A stretch of 64,000 nucleotides of DNA from Cohnella herbarum (GCF_012849095.1 NZ_CP051680.1:7923001-7987000), one strand, 5' to 3'; positions 35,279 through 43,542 are shown, counted from the first letter of the stretch. Notes: generated by a model from the letters alone, not told the origin. Numbers and translations: made by a program.

Positions 35279-36514
35279 TTGAATAGCATTCAAAGAACTT
35301 TAACCTTTATTAAGGATTTATGGTTTGCTCCATTTGCTGTTTTTCTTATTGGCTTCGTATTTATTCAAGGTGCATTTTCTCCCTTTTTATCAGAACAGTT
35401 TATGTTTCAGAAAATACTCACTGTAACGCCAGTGTCATACAATTTGTATATAACTAATGGTATATATCAATCTCTTGTTATTCTATTACCATTTATCCTA
35501 TCTTACATCCTGGTTAAACACATTTCCCTATATCATAAACTAATAATCTGGTTTCGAAGACGCACAAGCAATAGTATTTTAGATCAGCTTAAAATGGCAC
35601 TCTTTATGGCAATATACATCATTTTAATGGGAATTATATTAAGGCTTCAGTTATTATCTATGAGTGGGGACTCTATTCCTGATTCTACTCTAACAGCCGC
35701 GGTAGCTTTTTTACTTTACTTTATAGTTAGTTTACTTTTCTATAAAGCAAACGACGAAATAAATAGATATGATCGTTTCAATAATCACATGTGTGTTTTC
35801 TATATCTCAGGTGTTCTATTCATAGTTACTTTATTATCAGTGTATATATATGGACTTCAATCACAAGTTGAAACTTTCAATAAATACAATAGAGATGGAA
35901 AAAACATTGAGCTTTTAAAAGTAACTTACGAAGATGGGCTTGAGAAGATACTAATAAAAATGGATATTAACCCTGAATATATTATTGGTTATGATATGCC
36001 TGCGAAGAAAATGAATCTCATCCCCAGAGATAAAGTAAAAAAGATCGAATCATATAGAAATACATACCAAGGGGATAAAAGAAAATATCAACAAACTTTT
36101 AGTAACACTTCGTTGGAAAAAGAAAAAAAGCAAATAATAGACTTAATAAATGATTATTACGAAATCAGACTTGAGCTAAATCCTAATATTAATTCAATTA
36201 ATAAATATATCTCACTTTTCACAAACGATTTTAGACATTCTTATATAAACGGAGTCTCTCCGGATATCTTACTAAAACAAATGAAACAAGAAAAATACCG
36301 CAACAAGGAACACAAGGATTTTTATGGTCTTGCTCTCTCGGACCCAGAAACTGAAGAAAGTGATAATCCCAACGTCAAAATTAGCAAAGTCTATGTTCGT
36401 GAATATTGGAAAGCCAGGAACTATGACTATTCATTTTTAATCAAATCTTACGATGGAGTAGTTTGGAACATTGATAATATAGAAGAAGCACATTTCACAT
36501 TTCAAAATGATTAA
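35279..36514 (+). CDS. Membrane protein with a large outside domain
   Basis: A 411-residue protein from TTG 35279 behind TGGAGGAA; the longer frame from 35186 begins inside the terminator. The first about 215 residues contain around six hydrophobic segments (PFAVFLIGFVFIQGAF, VILLPFILSYILVK, MALFMAIYIILMGIIL, AVAFLLYFIVSLLF, VLFIVTLLSVYIYG). The C-terminal about 195 residues are hydrophilic with a helical core and resemble no family I know. A TGTCGAA box at 35232-35238 precedes it. Cargo of unknown role. Confidence 0.65.
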   Translation: MNSIQRTLTFIKDLWFAPFAVFLIGFVFIQGAFSPFLSEQFMFQKILTVTPVSYNLYITNGIYQSLVILLPFILSYILVKHISLYHKLIIWFRRRTSNSILDQLKMALFMAIYIILMGIILRLQLLSMSGDSIPDSTLTAAVAFLLYFIVSLLFYKANDEINRYDRFNNHMCVFYISGVLFIVTLLSVYIYGLQSQVETFNKYNRDGKNIELLKVTYEDGLEKILIKMDINPEYIIGYDMPAKKMNLIPRDKVKKIESYRNTYQGDKRKYQQTFSNTSLEKEKKQIIDLINDYYEIRLELNPNINSINKYISLFTNDFRHSYINGVSPDILLKQMKQEKYRNKEHKDFYGLALSDPETEESDNPNVKISKVYVREYWKARNYDYSFLIKSYDGVVWNIDNIEEAHFTFQND

Positions 36515-36746
36515 TACATTTGGGGATTTCGCGATGATCCCGCTTGCCACAACGCACGCCCTTTACGAAGCCGCCGCTAATCGAACGCCCGTATACTTAA
36601 TTTTCGACGGGGAGACTTTCGGGCTGGCTCCGATCGAGGAGCTTACGGATTTCCATGTTAAACTAAGGATAGATAGCGTTCTAAACAATTTCGTTCGTAA
36701 TAGTTGTATGTTTTACATGGCTGACGACAACACAGATAAAAAGTAG
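36507..36746 (+). CDS. Small protein, paralogue of the minus-strand gene at 37058
   Basis: A 79-residue frame overlapping the previous stop, with a second in-frame ATG at 36534 that could be the real start. The core (ALYEAAANRTPVYLIFDGE, then APIEELTDFHV) resembles that of the 37058-37252 protein (ALYNQTPVSVWKNGKLYYEG). Its GC content is closer to the host than to its neighbours. Function unknown. Confidence 0.5.
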   Translation: MINTFGDFAMIPLATTHALYEAAANRTPVYLIFDGETFGLAPIEELTDFHVKLRIDSVLNNFVRNSCMFYMADDNTDKK

Positions 36747-36843
36747 TTCTTCGTAATAATCTAGGTACACTGTTAGAGGATTTTTGCTATTTTTATATCT
36801 CAAGTTGAACTCAGTTTACAGTAACAGAGATAAAAAATCATAT

Positions 36844-36875
36844 GGGAGTGCGGCTAACGTCAGCACTCCCTTTTC
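36844..36875 (+). terminator. Terminator in the 36.8 kb gap
   Basis: GGGAGTGC and GCACTCCC form a perfect 8-bp stem around an 11-base loop, followed by TTTTCG. Confidence 0.8.
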
Positions 36876-36897
36876 GTTTGTCTAAGGGGGTCCTGGG

Positions 36898-37071
36898 CTG
36901 AAGTACTACCTCGGGTATAACGGGAAACGCATCAATGTTCCGCTATCGAAAGACGAGGCAATGAAGTTACTTTTCGAAACAAAGGGGGCTATTAAGGGGT
37001 TATGTATCATGGTCTATGACGAGAACGATAAGTTCGTAAGGCAAATACCAGGCAAGCCTAAGCGATCTTGA
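36898..37071 (+). CDS. Small protein with a CTG start
   Basis: A 57-codon frame with a strong AAGGGGGT six bases before CTG 36898 and no ATG, GTG or TTG in a usable place. The product (KYYLGYNGKRINVPLSKDE, then LCIMVYDENDKFVRQIPGK) reads like a real alpha/beta protein. It is closer to host codon use. Its 3' end overlaps the minus-strand gene that follows by 14 bases. This is the second CTG-start candidate in the window. Confidence 0.5.
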   Translation: MKYYLGYNGKRINVPLSKDEAMKLLFETKGAIKGLCIMVYDENDKFVRQIPGKPKRS

Positions 37072-37252
37072 ATATACAGGTAGCTTTCAAGAAATACCCA
37101 TCATTGATATAAACGGCTTCCTCGGTCTGTTCTTGGATCGGACCACCTTCATAATAAAGCTTGCCGTTTTTCCATACTGAAACGGGAGTTTGGTTATAAA
37201 GTGCAGCAGTTATTTTTTCATCGGTATCTAGTAGAAATCCAGACTTGAACAT
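37058..37252 (-). CDS. Small protein, paralogue of 36507
   Basis: A 64-residue protein from ATG 37252 behind AAAGGAGGTG; the upstream in-frame ATG has no such site. It shares a core with the 36507 gene (AALYNQTPVSVWKNGKLYYE). It converges on the preceding small gene. Unknown function. Confidence 0.55.
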   Translation of the reverse strand: MFKSGFLLDTDEKITAALYNQTPVSVWKNGKLYYEGGPIQEQTEEAVYINDGYFLKATCIFKIA

Positions 37253-37273
37253 ACAGCACCTCCTTTGATCATT

Positions 37274-37312
37274 TTTCGACATGCGGAAGGTAAATCCTTC
37301 CTGTTGTCGAAA
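37274..37312 (+). promoter_or_regulatory. Inverted-repeat leader before the nuclease module
   Basis: TTTCGACA-tgc-GGAAGG-taaat-CCTTCC-tgt-TGTCGAAA forms a large inverted repeat just before the nuclease gene. Its outer arms are inverted TGTCGAA boxes, the Spo0A consensus. The segment CCTTCCTGTTGTCGAAATATG has close relatives before the genes at 29816 and 40303. Confidence 0.5.
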
Positions 37313-37351
37313 TATGTAACAATAGATTATGACATATGGAGGAACAACTTC

Positions 37352-38791
37352 ATGCTTTTCTCTGAGTTATTTGGAATAAAAAAAATTAAAGCTGACGACT
37401 GGTTTGATCCCATTCTGACCGTTGATACGAAACTTTTTATTGATCCATTTTTACTTTTTCAATGTAAAGAAGGTTTTTTTGTAAATTCACACACTAAGAT
37501 TATTGTTTTCTTTCAGAGGGCATTCGAACTTGCTGCAAAAAGTGGCGGGAATACCTTTTCATTATCCTATAACAAACTACTGAGTATATTGTCATTCCCA
37601 GAGGCAAGTGAGTTATGTTTAGGTTTTGCAGGAAGTGATACTGACGGGGCAGGATCTGGTCCAGGTTTTTCAATAAATATTGCGAGTGTAATGATTGATT
37701 CAATAGGTCTAGGAATCAGAGACATGGTACATTTTGAAGAAATGTCGTTGCTGGGTAAAGGAATAGGACGGGATAGGATAAGTGACATTGCTGCTAACAT
37801 ACTTAAAAGAGAGTTAATTGATTACACTCTGGAAATATGTAAAAGGCACAAGATCCCTACTCAAAGAGTACGAGTGAGAAACTCTGATTTTAACTTTGAA
37901 TATCTTCGTTGGGAGAGCAATATTGTTGAACTTCCAATTAATCCGTTTACTGAAAGGCCACGTCCCATCCTGCTTGTGCCAGAAAAGGTGTTAAGACATC
38001 TTTCCACAATAAATTCTGAGGATTTTCTAACTTGGGCTTGGGAAAATGAAAATTTTACACTTAGAAATGATTTAAATTTTGAAGTTAAAAGCAAAATTAG
38101 AAAAGAAGATATTATTAATATCGCTAGAAATAATCCTAGCTTTGTCGAAAAGTATGTTGAGTTCAATGAGGGTCGAGATTCAATACCATATGATTTAGAA
38201 AAGGATATATACGGATTCTATAAATGGTATGAGCAGTCAAAGAAGTTTCGTGATTCTTTTCCATTCATTATCAATCCTATAACAGGAGAACAAGACCTAC
38301 CTGGATTTGTAGAAGCTTTATTAAGAATCTTTGAAACTTTCATAATAGACAACTCAGGATATAAACTATTATGGAATGAAGGGATAGTTAAAAAACCGAA
38401 GATAGAAGAAGCCTCTCAATTATTATTTCTAGGAGTTGTAAAACACTATTGCTATGCTAACAATATTGATATTTCACGTGAAGTAGACATTGGGAGAGGT
38501 CCAGTAGATTTTAAGTTTACAGAAGGATTTCAACATCGAGTTCTCCTCGAGGTCAAAAGAGCTAGTAATAGTAAGTTTTACGATGGATTACAAAAACAAT
38601 TGCTTCAATATCTCAAAGGTGAGGGTATTACCCATGGCTTCTATATGGTCATTGTCCAAAAAGATGATGAGCTCGATAAAGCGGAACGTATTAAGCAATT
38701 GGCTGAAAAAATAAGCGAAGATAACGGAGCTAAAGTTAAAGCTTTCATCATTGATGCAAGAGACAATAAACCATCAGCATCAAAATTATAA
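37352..38791 (+). CDS. PD-(D/E)XK-type nuclease-domain protein, candidate defence gene
   Basis: A 479-residue cytoplasmic protein, ATG 37352 behind GGAGG. The N-terminal part starts LFGIKKIKADDWFDPILTVD, a pattern I cannot name. Residues about 395-450 form a restriction-like nuclease core: an Asp in GRGPVDFKF, then the EVK motif (RVLLEVKRASNSKFYDGLQK), with flanking helices. The next gene follows after 21 bases and is clearly paired with it. The position at the cargo end of the element fits a two-gene antiviral module (inference). Target unknown. Confidence 0.7.
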   Translation: MLFSELFGIKKIKADDWFDPILTVDTKLFIDPFLLFQCKEGFFVNSHTKIIVFFQRAFELAAKSGGNTFSLSYNKLLSILSFPEASELCLGFAGSDTDGAGSGPGFSINIASVMIDSIGLGIRDMVHFEEMSLLGKGIGRDRISDIAANILKRELIDYTLEICKRHKIPTQRVRVRNSDFNFEYLRWESNIVELPINPFTERPRPILLVPEKVLRHLSTINSEDFLTWAWENENFTLRNDLNFEVKSKIRKEDIINIARNNPSFVEKYVEFNEGRDSIPYDLEKDIYGFYKWYEQSKKFRDSFPFIINPITGEQDLPGFVEALLRIFETFIIDNSGYKLLWNEGIVKKPKIEEASQLLFLGVVKHYCYANNIDISREVDIGRGPVDFKFTEGFQHRVLLEVKRASNSKFYDGLQKQLLQYLKGEGITHGFYMVIVQKDDELDKAERIKQLAEKISEDNGAKVKAFIIDARDNKPSASKL

Positions 38792-38812
38792 GAAGAATTG
38801 GAGGATACAAAT

Positions 38813-39787
38813 ATGAAGAGACCTTGGAAAAAGAATGTGTTTAAATTGTCTACAGACTTACTGAAAAAGGTGGAAGAGCTGGAGTCTAATGAACTAGTAG
38901 TAGGGGCTGTAAAACAAATTCCAGTATCAGAAATTAAACAGGGAGTTTATAGTCACATTGGAATAGAATTTATTAATGATTCGATTCAGATCGAGGATTC
39001 TGTATTGCCTTCTAAAGAGAATGGAAGGTATTCAAAGTATAACAAAGAAGGGAGAACGTTTGTTCGAAAGGATCTCCCTAAGATAAGTAAGACTTATTCA
39101 GCTGGCCAAGTCCCTAATTTCGGAGATTGGAGTAAAGGTTCTCACGAAATGAGTTGGACAAAACTAGTAAGACAAAAAGAGCACTGGTATGAAAAAAACA
39201 TAAATATCAATCTAGAAAAGTTAGAAGAAAATGAAACAACACTAACTATAAAATTCAGTTTGGATACACAGCTAAAGAAGGATGACCCATCGTTTGAAAA
39301 GGAATTATTGTTTCATATTAACTTATTTATGGAGAACACAGGTGTAAGCAATATATTTAGTGCGGATGCTACGAATGAGCAGTACATATCAACTTTATAT
39401 GTTAAGTGGGAACTGCTACCGCCTGGTCAGAAAAACATCAATTCTAACGTAGAACAAATACTTATGAGGTTAAGATCACCTTCTGAAGAAACAAAACAAC
39501 TGATTATTGAACGGATTGAATTTTTTGAGTCACTGAAACCGACGCAGTACATCGTTGGTGAAAATAGATTTAGTAAATATTTTGGTGCTGTCATAAATGA
39601 TAAAAAAGTTATCTTGGAAAATGTTTGGTTTGGAAATGCCATATATATTTTTAATGAAGATTGGAAAGAACTTACCCGATTGAGTCGAACACAACTGCTG
39701 AGTAGTAATGATAAAAATTTCGAAAGAGTCACACATACAGGAAATTGGAAAATCAAAGTTACTAATATTCTTGGGATGTGGGATTAA
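38813..39787 (+). CDS. Partner protein of the nuclease gene, unknown fold
   Basis: A 324-residue soluble protein behind TTGGAGG. It has no signal peptide, transmembrane segment, HTH or nucleotide-binding motif that I can see. Internal features are PWKKNVFKLSTDLLKKVEEL at the start and the beta-rich TLTIKFSLDTQLKKDDPSFE in the middle. Because it is coupled to a nuclease-like gene, a sensing or toxin-control role is possible. No family is recognised. Confidence 0.65.
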   Translation: MKRPWKKNVFKLSTDLLKKVEELESNELVVGAVKQIPVSEIKQGVYSHIGIEFINDSIQIEDSVLPSKENGRYSKYNKEGRTFVRKDLPKISKTYSAGQVPNFGDWSKGSHEMSWTKLVRQKEHWYEKNININLEKLEENETTLTIKFSLDTQLKKDDPSFEKELLFHINLFMENTGVSNIFSADATNEQYISTLYVKWELLPPGQKNINSNVEQILMRLRSPSEETKQLIIERIEFFESLKPTQYIVGENRFSKYFGAVINDKKVILENVWFGNAIYIFNEDWKELTRLSRTQLLSSNDKNFERVTHTGNWKIKVTNILGMWD

Positions 39788-40302
39788 TATGAATAGAGGA
39801 TCATAAGTAAAACAGGTCGAGCGAATGGTTCCCGAAAGGATGGGGATCTTACTGTAAATATACATTATCCTTATCGAGGGTCTCAGGCAATCCGAAAATC
39901 CTATTTCATATTCTGTTTTTGCGTTTGCATCCTTAGTTGCATACTGGATGGCGTCAAAGGAAAAAGTAATTCTATTAGGAGATCAGTCTTATCGGCCGTG
40001 ATCGTAGGTTATTCCTAAGACTCACAGCAATTGAACAAAAAATAATTAAATGCTTAGAATAGCGATCTATTCACGGATCGTTTTTCTATTGAATAGAACA
40101 TTCGGATTATTACCAGAGGCTCGCAGCTAGTGATTGATGAGCAAGAGATGAGGATATCAGCAGAGTGTTATCAGTCCATTGTCTTGAGCCACTTCGTGGG
40201 TCAATTCACGTTGATGAGGTTCGGAACAAGCAGGATGAGTGCTGAATTAGAATAAAAGGAAATGCCTTCCTGCTGTCGAAGTATGACTAAGGAGGTGTTA
40301 TT
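39788..40302. other. 515-base gap with a terminator and leader element
   Basis: No supported gene. It holds a terminator hairpin (CGATC-tattcacg-GATCG with a T run at 40063-40085) and the CCTTCCTGCTGTCGAAGTATG element at 40265-40285 before the next gene. The rest shows no structure I recognise and looks like decayed DNA. Confidence 0.55.
40063..40085 (+). terminator. Terminator in the 39.8-40.3 kb gap
   Basis: CGATC and GATCG pair around TATTCACG, then TTTTT. Confidence 0.65.
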
Positions 40303-40563
40303 ATGAGTTCCATATTTCACGAAGTAAAAAATTATGCAATTCTTCTGGAGAGCGTAAAACCATTTGGAGGATCGGGTACGGTAACGACTGAATGGAATTG
40401 GGAAATCAGCATATATAAACTTGGGACGGGCATTTTCAAAGCAAAGGCATCAGAAGAATCTAAGGGCAAAAGGATTCCGTGGTTCGTTATTAATCTTGAT
40501 GATGAAAATGAAGCATTAAAATCAATTCTTAATGACTTACAATTGCATATGAACCAATCCTAG
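40303..40563 (+). CDS. Hypothetical small protein
   Basis: An 86-residue protein behind an excellent AAGGAGGTG. It is beta-rich in the first half (YAILLESVKPFGGSGTVTTE) and acidic at the end. It has its own leader element and terminator, so it is an independent cargo unit. Function unknown. Confidence 0.6.
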   Translation: MSSIFHEVKNYAILLESVKPFGGSGTVTTEWNWEISIYKLGTGIFKAKASEESKGKRIPWFVINLDDENEALKSILNDLQLHMNQS

Positions 40564-40585
40564 CACCCTCGGGTGCTTTTATTCT
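40562..40585 (+). terminator. Terminator after the 40303 gene
   Basis: AGCACCC-TC-GGGTGCT followed by TTTATTCTT. It overlaps the 5' end of the DUF3102-like remnant. Confidence 0.75.
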
Positions 40586-40980
40586 TATCTACTGACCTAT
40601 CGGTTATCAACACAGAGATCAACAGCTTTATGCAAGTCGCAGGACAAGCAGTTTTCGAAATCGGTAAGCGGTTGAAGCATGTGAAGGAAAATGATTTAGC
40701 ACATGGGCAATGGTTAAGCTGGCTTGAATCGATAGACATTCCGAAGACTACTGCTTGGAACCTAATTCAAGCGTTCAATCAATTTTCAAATGTTCCGACA
40801 TCGGAACATCTTCCTAGCGGGAAATTGTTCGAAATGCTCTCTCTGCCGGAATCAATTGACCGTTCAGAGTTCCTCGGACAGGCACATGATATTCCCTCAA
40901 CCGGTAAATCGAAGAAAGCTGAGGACATGACGGTCAGGGAACTGTGCGAGGTCAAGAAGGATCTTCAAACAGTTGAGTAA
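40573..40980 (+). pseudogene. DUF3102-like remnant, 5' truncated
   Basis: The 135-codon frame encodes a DUF3102-type region ([20 protein letters not shown], then [20 protein letters not shown]). Its 5' end lies inside a terminator and has no ribosome binding site. DUF3102 proteins are phage and plasmid proteins of unknown function. It is most likely a decayed gene cut off at the start. Confidence 0.6.
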
Positions 40981-41187
40981 TGCGCCTAAGAATCCGAATC
41001 CGCTAGCTGATACTTCATGCGCGCTGTCTGTAGGTTGAAATGTGTTAGCTGATCAACGTTTCTGAGTCTCCGATAGAGGTGGTATCTAACTGCCAAGCGA
41101 TGCGACAGGCTCCCAGCAAGGCTATATCCGCTTCACTGAGGATTATTATGATATTCGGAGATCGAAGAGGCAGAGGGAATCCGGGAG

Positions 41188-41505
41188 ATGTTGGAACGGT
41201 TTGGGTGGACGCAGGACAGGGTTTCAAAGGAATTCGGCAAGTCACAAAATTGGGTTAATTTAAGACTGTCTCTCCTTCAATTGGATGTGCCAATCCAACA
41301 AAAAATTATAGAGCGCTCTATAAATTCTACCCAAGCAGGACAAATCGCTAGAGCTCCTAAGAACCTACAGTCTGCAATTGCTGACAAGGTCGTCCGTGTA
41401 GAACTTTCATCTCGCGACAAAAAATTACTTGTTAAATTGGCGGATCGATCGTTGTCTGATTGGCTTGCAGAGCGTTGTGAAACTACCGAAAGGTATAGGG
41501 GTTAG
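41188..41505 (+). pseudogene. ParB/Spo0J-like DNA-binding domain remnant
   Basis: The frame encodes the ParB helix-turn-helix (RFGWTQDRVSKEFGKSQNWV, then RLSLLQLDVP). Matching codons extend only about 30 bases upstream before a stop, so the N-terminal CTP-binding domain of a real ParB is absent. It has no ribosome binding site. It is probably a remnant of a plasmid or phage partition gene or of a DUF3102-ParB protein. Confidence 0.6.
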
Positions 41506-41547
41506 CATGTCGAATAGTCACATAGTGAAGTTCATAGGAGGGTTATC

Positions 41548-42282
41548 ATGGGAGATGAAAAGTTTATAGCTTTTTTGGATATTCTAGGGTTTAGAGACAT
41601 GGTCAATAGTAATAGTCATAATGATCTTGAAAAAATAATCGAAAGCGTAATTGAAAGGAATGTTTTGAGAGCTGAGAAAAATGTAAATAAAACTTTGAGA
41701 GATCTGAAATATGATGACGTGCAAATAAGCTTTCTAACTTTATCGGACAGTATAATAATTTGGACTGGTGATAAGAATGCATTAAGTTTTGTTGGTTTTA
41801 TTATGATTGTGAATATATTGAGTGCTGCACTTATGTACGATGGAGTTCCAATCAGGGGCGGCATTTCATGTGGACCTATATCAATAAAACAAGATAAAAG
41901 ACAATATTTATATGGCAAGGGAATCGTTAAAGCGTATAATATCGAAAAGAAACAGGATTGGTCGGGAGTGGTTATAGACCCTGAAGTATTGAAACTAGAT
42001 GAACTTTATAATTCGAAAGAAATAGAACTATTAAGAAGTCATAATCACATAGTGGATTACAAAGTTCCAAATAAGAGTGGTGAAATGTGCGAACAACCGT
42101 GTTTGAATTGGCCGACAGGATTGCAGTTATTAAGTAAGATGAATAGGTTGGAAAAAATAGATATCAGATCAAAGTTTGAAATGCATAAAAAAAGTATTAA
42201 CGACTGGGGAGTCGAAAATAAGATATTGAACACGATAAGATTTTATAATTGGGTTCAAGAAAAAGAAAACTCCAGAGATTGA
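41548..42282 (+). CDS. Class III nucleotidyl cyclase-like protein
   Basis: A 244-residue protein behind AGGAGGG. It keeps the class III cyclase pattern: FIAFLDILGFRDMV near residue 7 (metal-binding Asp), FLTLSDSIIIW near residue 63 (second Asp) and VPIRGGISCGPI near residue 98. The outer part is helical. Known relatives of this fold include the Pycsar cyclases that signal phage attack, but no partner receptor gene is adjacent. Activity and nucleotide product are unproven. It is the last gene of the element. Confidence 0.65.
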   Translation: MGDEKFIAFLDILGFRDMVNSNSHNDLEKIIESVIERNVLRAEKNVNKTLRDLKYDDVQISFLTLSDSIIIWTGDKNALSFVGFIMIVNILSAALMYDGVPIRGGISCGPISIKQDKRQYLYGKGIVKAYNIEKKQDWSGVVIDPEVLKLDELYNSKEIELLRSHNHIVDYKVPNKSGEMCEQPCLNWPTGLQLLSKMNRLEKIDIRSKFEMHKKSINDWGVENKILNTIRFYNWVQEKENSRD

Positions 42283-42301
42283 TCTCCAGAGTGATTTGCA
42301 C

Positions 42302-42321
42302 TTGCCCACATTTTGCCCACG
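42302..42321 (+). repeat. Right copy of the integrase-end repeat
   Basis: TTGCCCACATTTTGCCCACG, in the same orientation as the left copy with one mismatch, followed by a third TGCCCAC. It lies 20 bases after the last element gene. Confidence 0.65.
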
Positions 42322-42430
42322 CCTGCCCACAATAATGGTGATTTCATCATGTCAGTTAGAGCACAAAAACCTTGATACGTAGACATTCTTGGTTAGCATT
42401 GAATAGTCAAAACACCCCAAAATAGAAGAA

Positions 42431-42465
42431 GCACCTCATCGCCGTCCGGCGGGAGGTGTTTTTTT
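42431..42465 (+). terminator. Terminator at the right flank of the element
   Basis: CACCTC and GAGGTG arms with an inner CGCC-GTCC-GGCG stem, followed by TTTTTTT. It may be a host terminator at or near the insertion site. Confidence 0.8.
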
Positions 42466-42543
42466 GCGTTCCGAGGCAGGCCGGCATTGCTGCTTGAACA
42501 TCCATATACTATGCCGCATGGGCGGTTTAAGGAGGAAGTCAAG

Positions 42544-43542
42544 ATGCAGGTCGTGTTTTTGAATCAGTTCGAACGGGTAACGGGTCAGGCGGAGGACAGA
42601 GCGCAAGTATTCATCGGGGAGTTGCAAGGGATTTGGAGCGCAGGGTGGAGGGCGATCCAGCTTGGAACGTCGGAAGTCGAGGACATTTGGTACGAAGGCA
42701 TGAGTTGGGAGGAGTTGCTTGCCGCGTTTCGTCATGGGGTAGCGAGCAAGATGAAGTTAGGTTTTAGGCCGCTTTTGGATGGTATGTTGGAGGAAACGCC
42801 ATTCTGGGAACGCCGACCGGCTTTCCCGCAACTGCTCCAATGTTATGCGGATTCGCAAGACGCGGAGACGGTGGTTGCCGATTTACGTAAGTGGAGGAGA
42901 GCCAAATCCGTCGAAGAGAAGAAATCCGCATATCTCATTGCAACGAATCGAGAGCTGCAGACGTTAGCTGTATTCTTGCCTCATACGTTAGAGGAACTTC
43001 AACAAATTCCCGGATTCGGGAAGATTAAGATCGAACGCTACGGTGACGAAATCATTTCTTTGCTTAAGGGCGTAGATAGAACCCACACTTATCCGTTGCA
43101 AGAATGGGTATCTCTAGCCGTCAGCGATGTGCAACTTTCCGAATGGATGTTCCATATGAAAGAGGATAAATACGGCAAAGCTTTAACCGTTGTAAAGGAG
43201 AAACGTTCATTGCTGAACGGCATTCGAGAAGGCCGGAATCTCGGACAACTGGAAGAAGAGCTGAAATGCCCTCGGCGTAAATTGCTGGAAAGGATCGAAA
43301 GGTTGGACGAAGAAGGTTACGACGTGCTGCCTGTAGTCGAACGGGAACTGCTTGAAGTCACTCCTGAGGAAAACGAGCAGTACGAGACGGCTATTCAGCA
43401 ATTGGGAGACCGTTATTTGAAGCCGTTGCTGCAGCAAATCTACGGCGAGATCGGATCGAACGATGAAGAGGTCGAACGGCAGTACGAGAAGCTTCGCATG
43501 ATGCGGATTCGTCATCGTCGCGTCAAACAATCCGCGGTATAG
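42544..43542 (+). CDS. HRDC-like domain protein
   Basis: A 332-residue protein from ATG 42544 behind AAGGAGGA. Residues about 120-185 resemble an HRDC domain (SAYLIATNRELQTLAVFLPH, then LQQIPGFGKIKIERYGDEI), known from RecQ helicases and RNase D. The rest is helical with a C-terminal basic tail. There is no helicase or nuclease domain, so the protein probably only binds nucleic acid. First host gene right of the element. Widespread in Paenibacillaceae in my recollection, function unknown. Confidence 0.75.
   Translation: MQVVFLNQFERVTGQAEDRAQVFIGELQGIWSAGWRAIQLGTSEVEDIWYEGMSWEELLAAFRHGVASKMKLGFRPLLDGMLEETPFWERRPAFPQLLQCYADSQDAETVVADLRKWRRAKSVEEKKSAYLIATNRELQTLAVFLPHTLEELQQIPGFGKIKIERYGDEIISLLKGVDRTHTYPLQEWVSLAVSDVQLSEWMFHMKEDKYGKALTVVKEKRSLLNGIREGRNLGQLEEELKCPRRKLLERIERLDEEGYDVLPVVERELLEVTPEENEQYETAIQQLGDRYLKPLLQQIYGEIGSNDEEVERQYEKLRMMRIRHRRVKQSAV

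Larger units (their letters stand above)
21081..42330. mobile_element. Integrated phage-like element without structural genes
   Basis: An integrase gene at the left edge, a lysogeny-type switch, phage replication genes and a cargo region occupy about 21 kb of AT-richer DNA than the flanks. The limits given run from the left to the right copy of a near-identical 20-bp repeat; the real attachment cores may lie up to about 100 bp further out. I see no terminase, portal, capsid, tail, holin or endolysin gene, and no relaxase or mating-pore gene. This fits a phage satellite or a stripped prophage better than a complete prophage or ICE. Confidence 0.8.

Noticed and set aside
41548..42282. Complete Pycsar system
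   Set aside because: No adjacent receptor with a cyclic-nucleotide-binding and TM or TIR domain.
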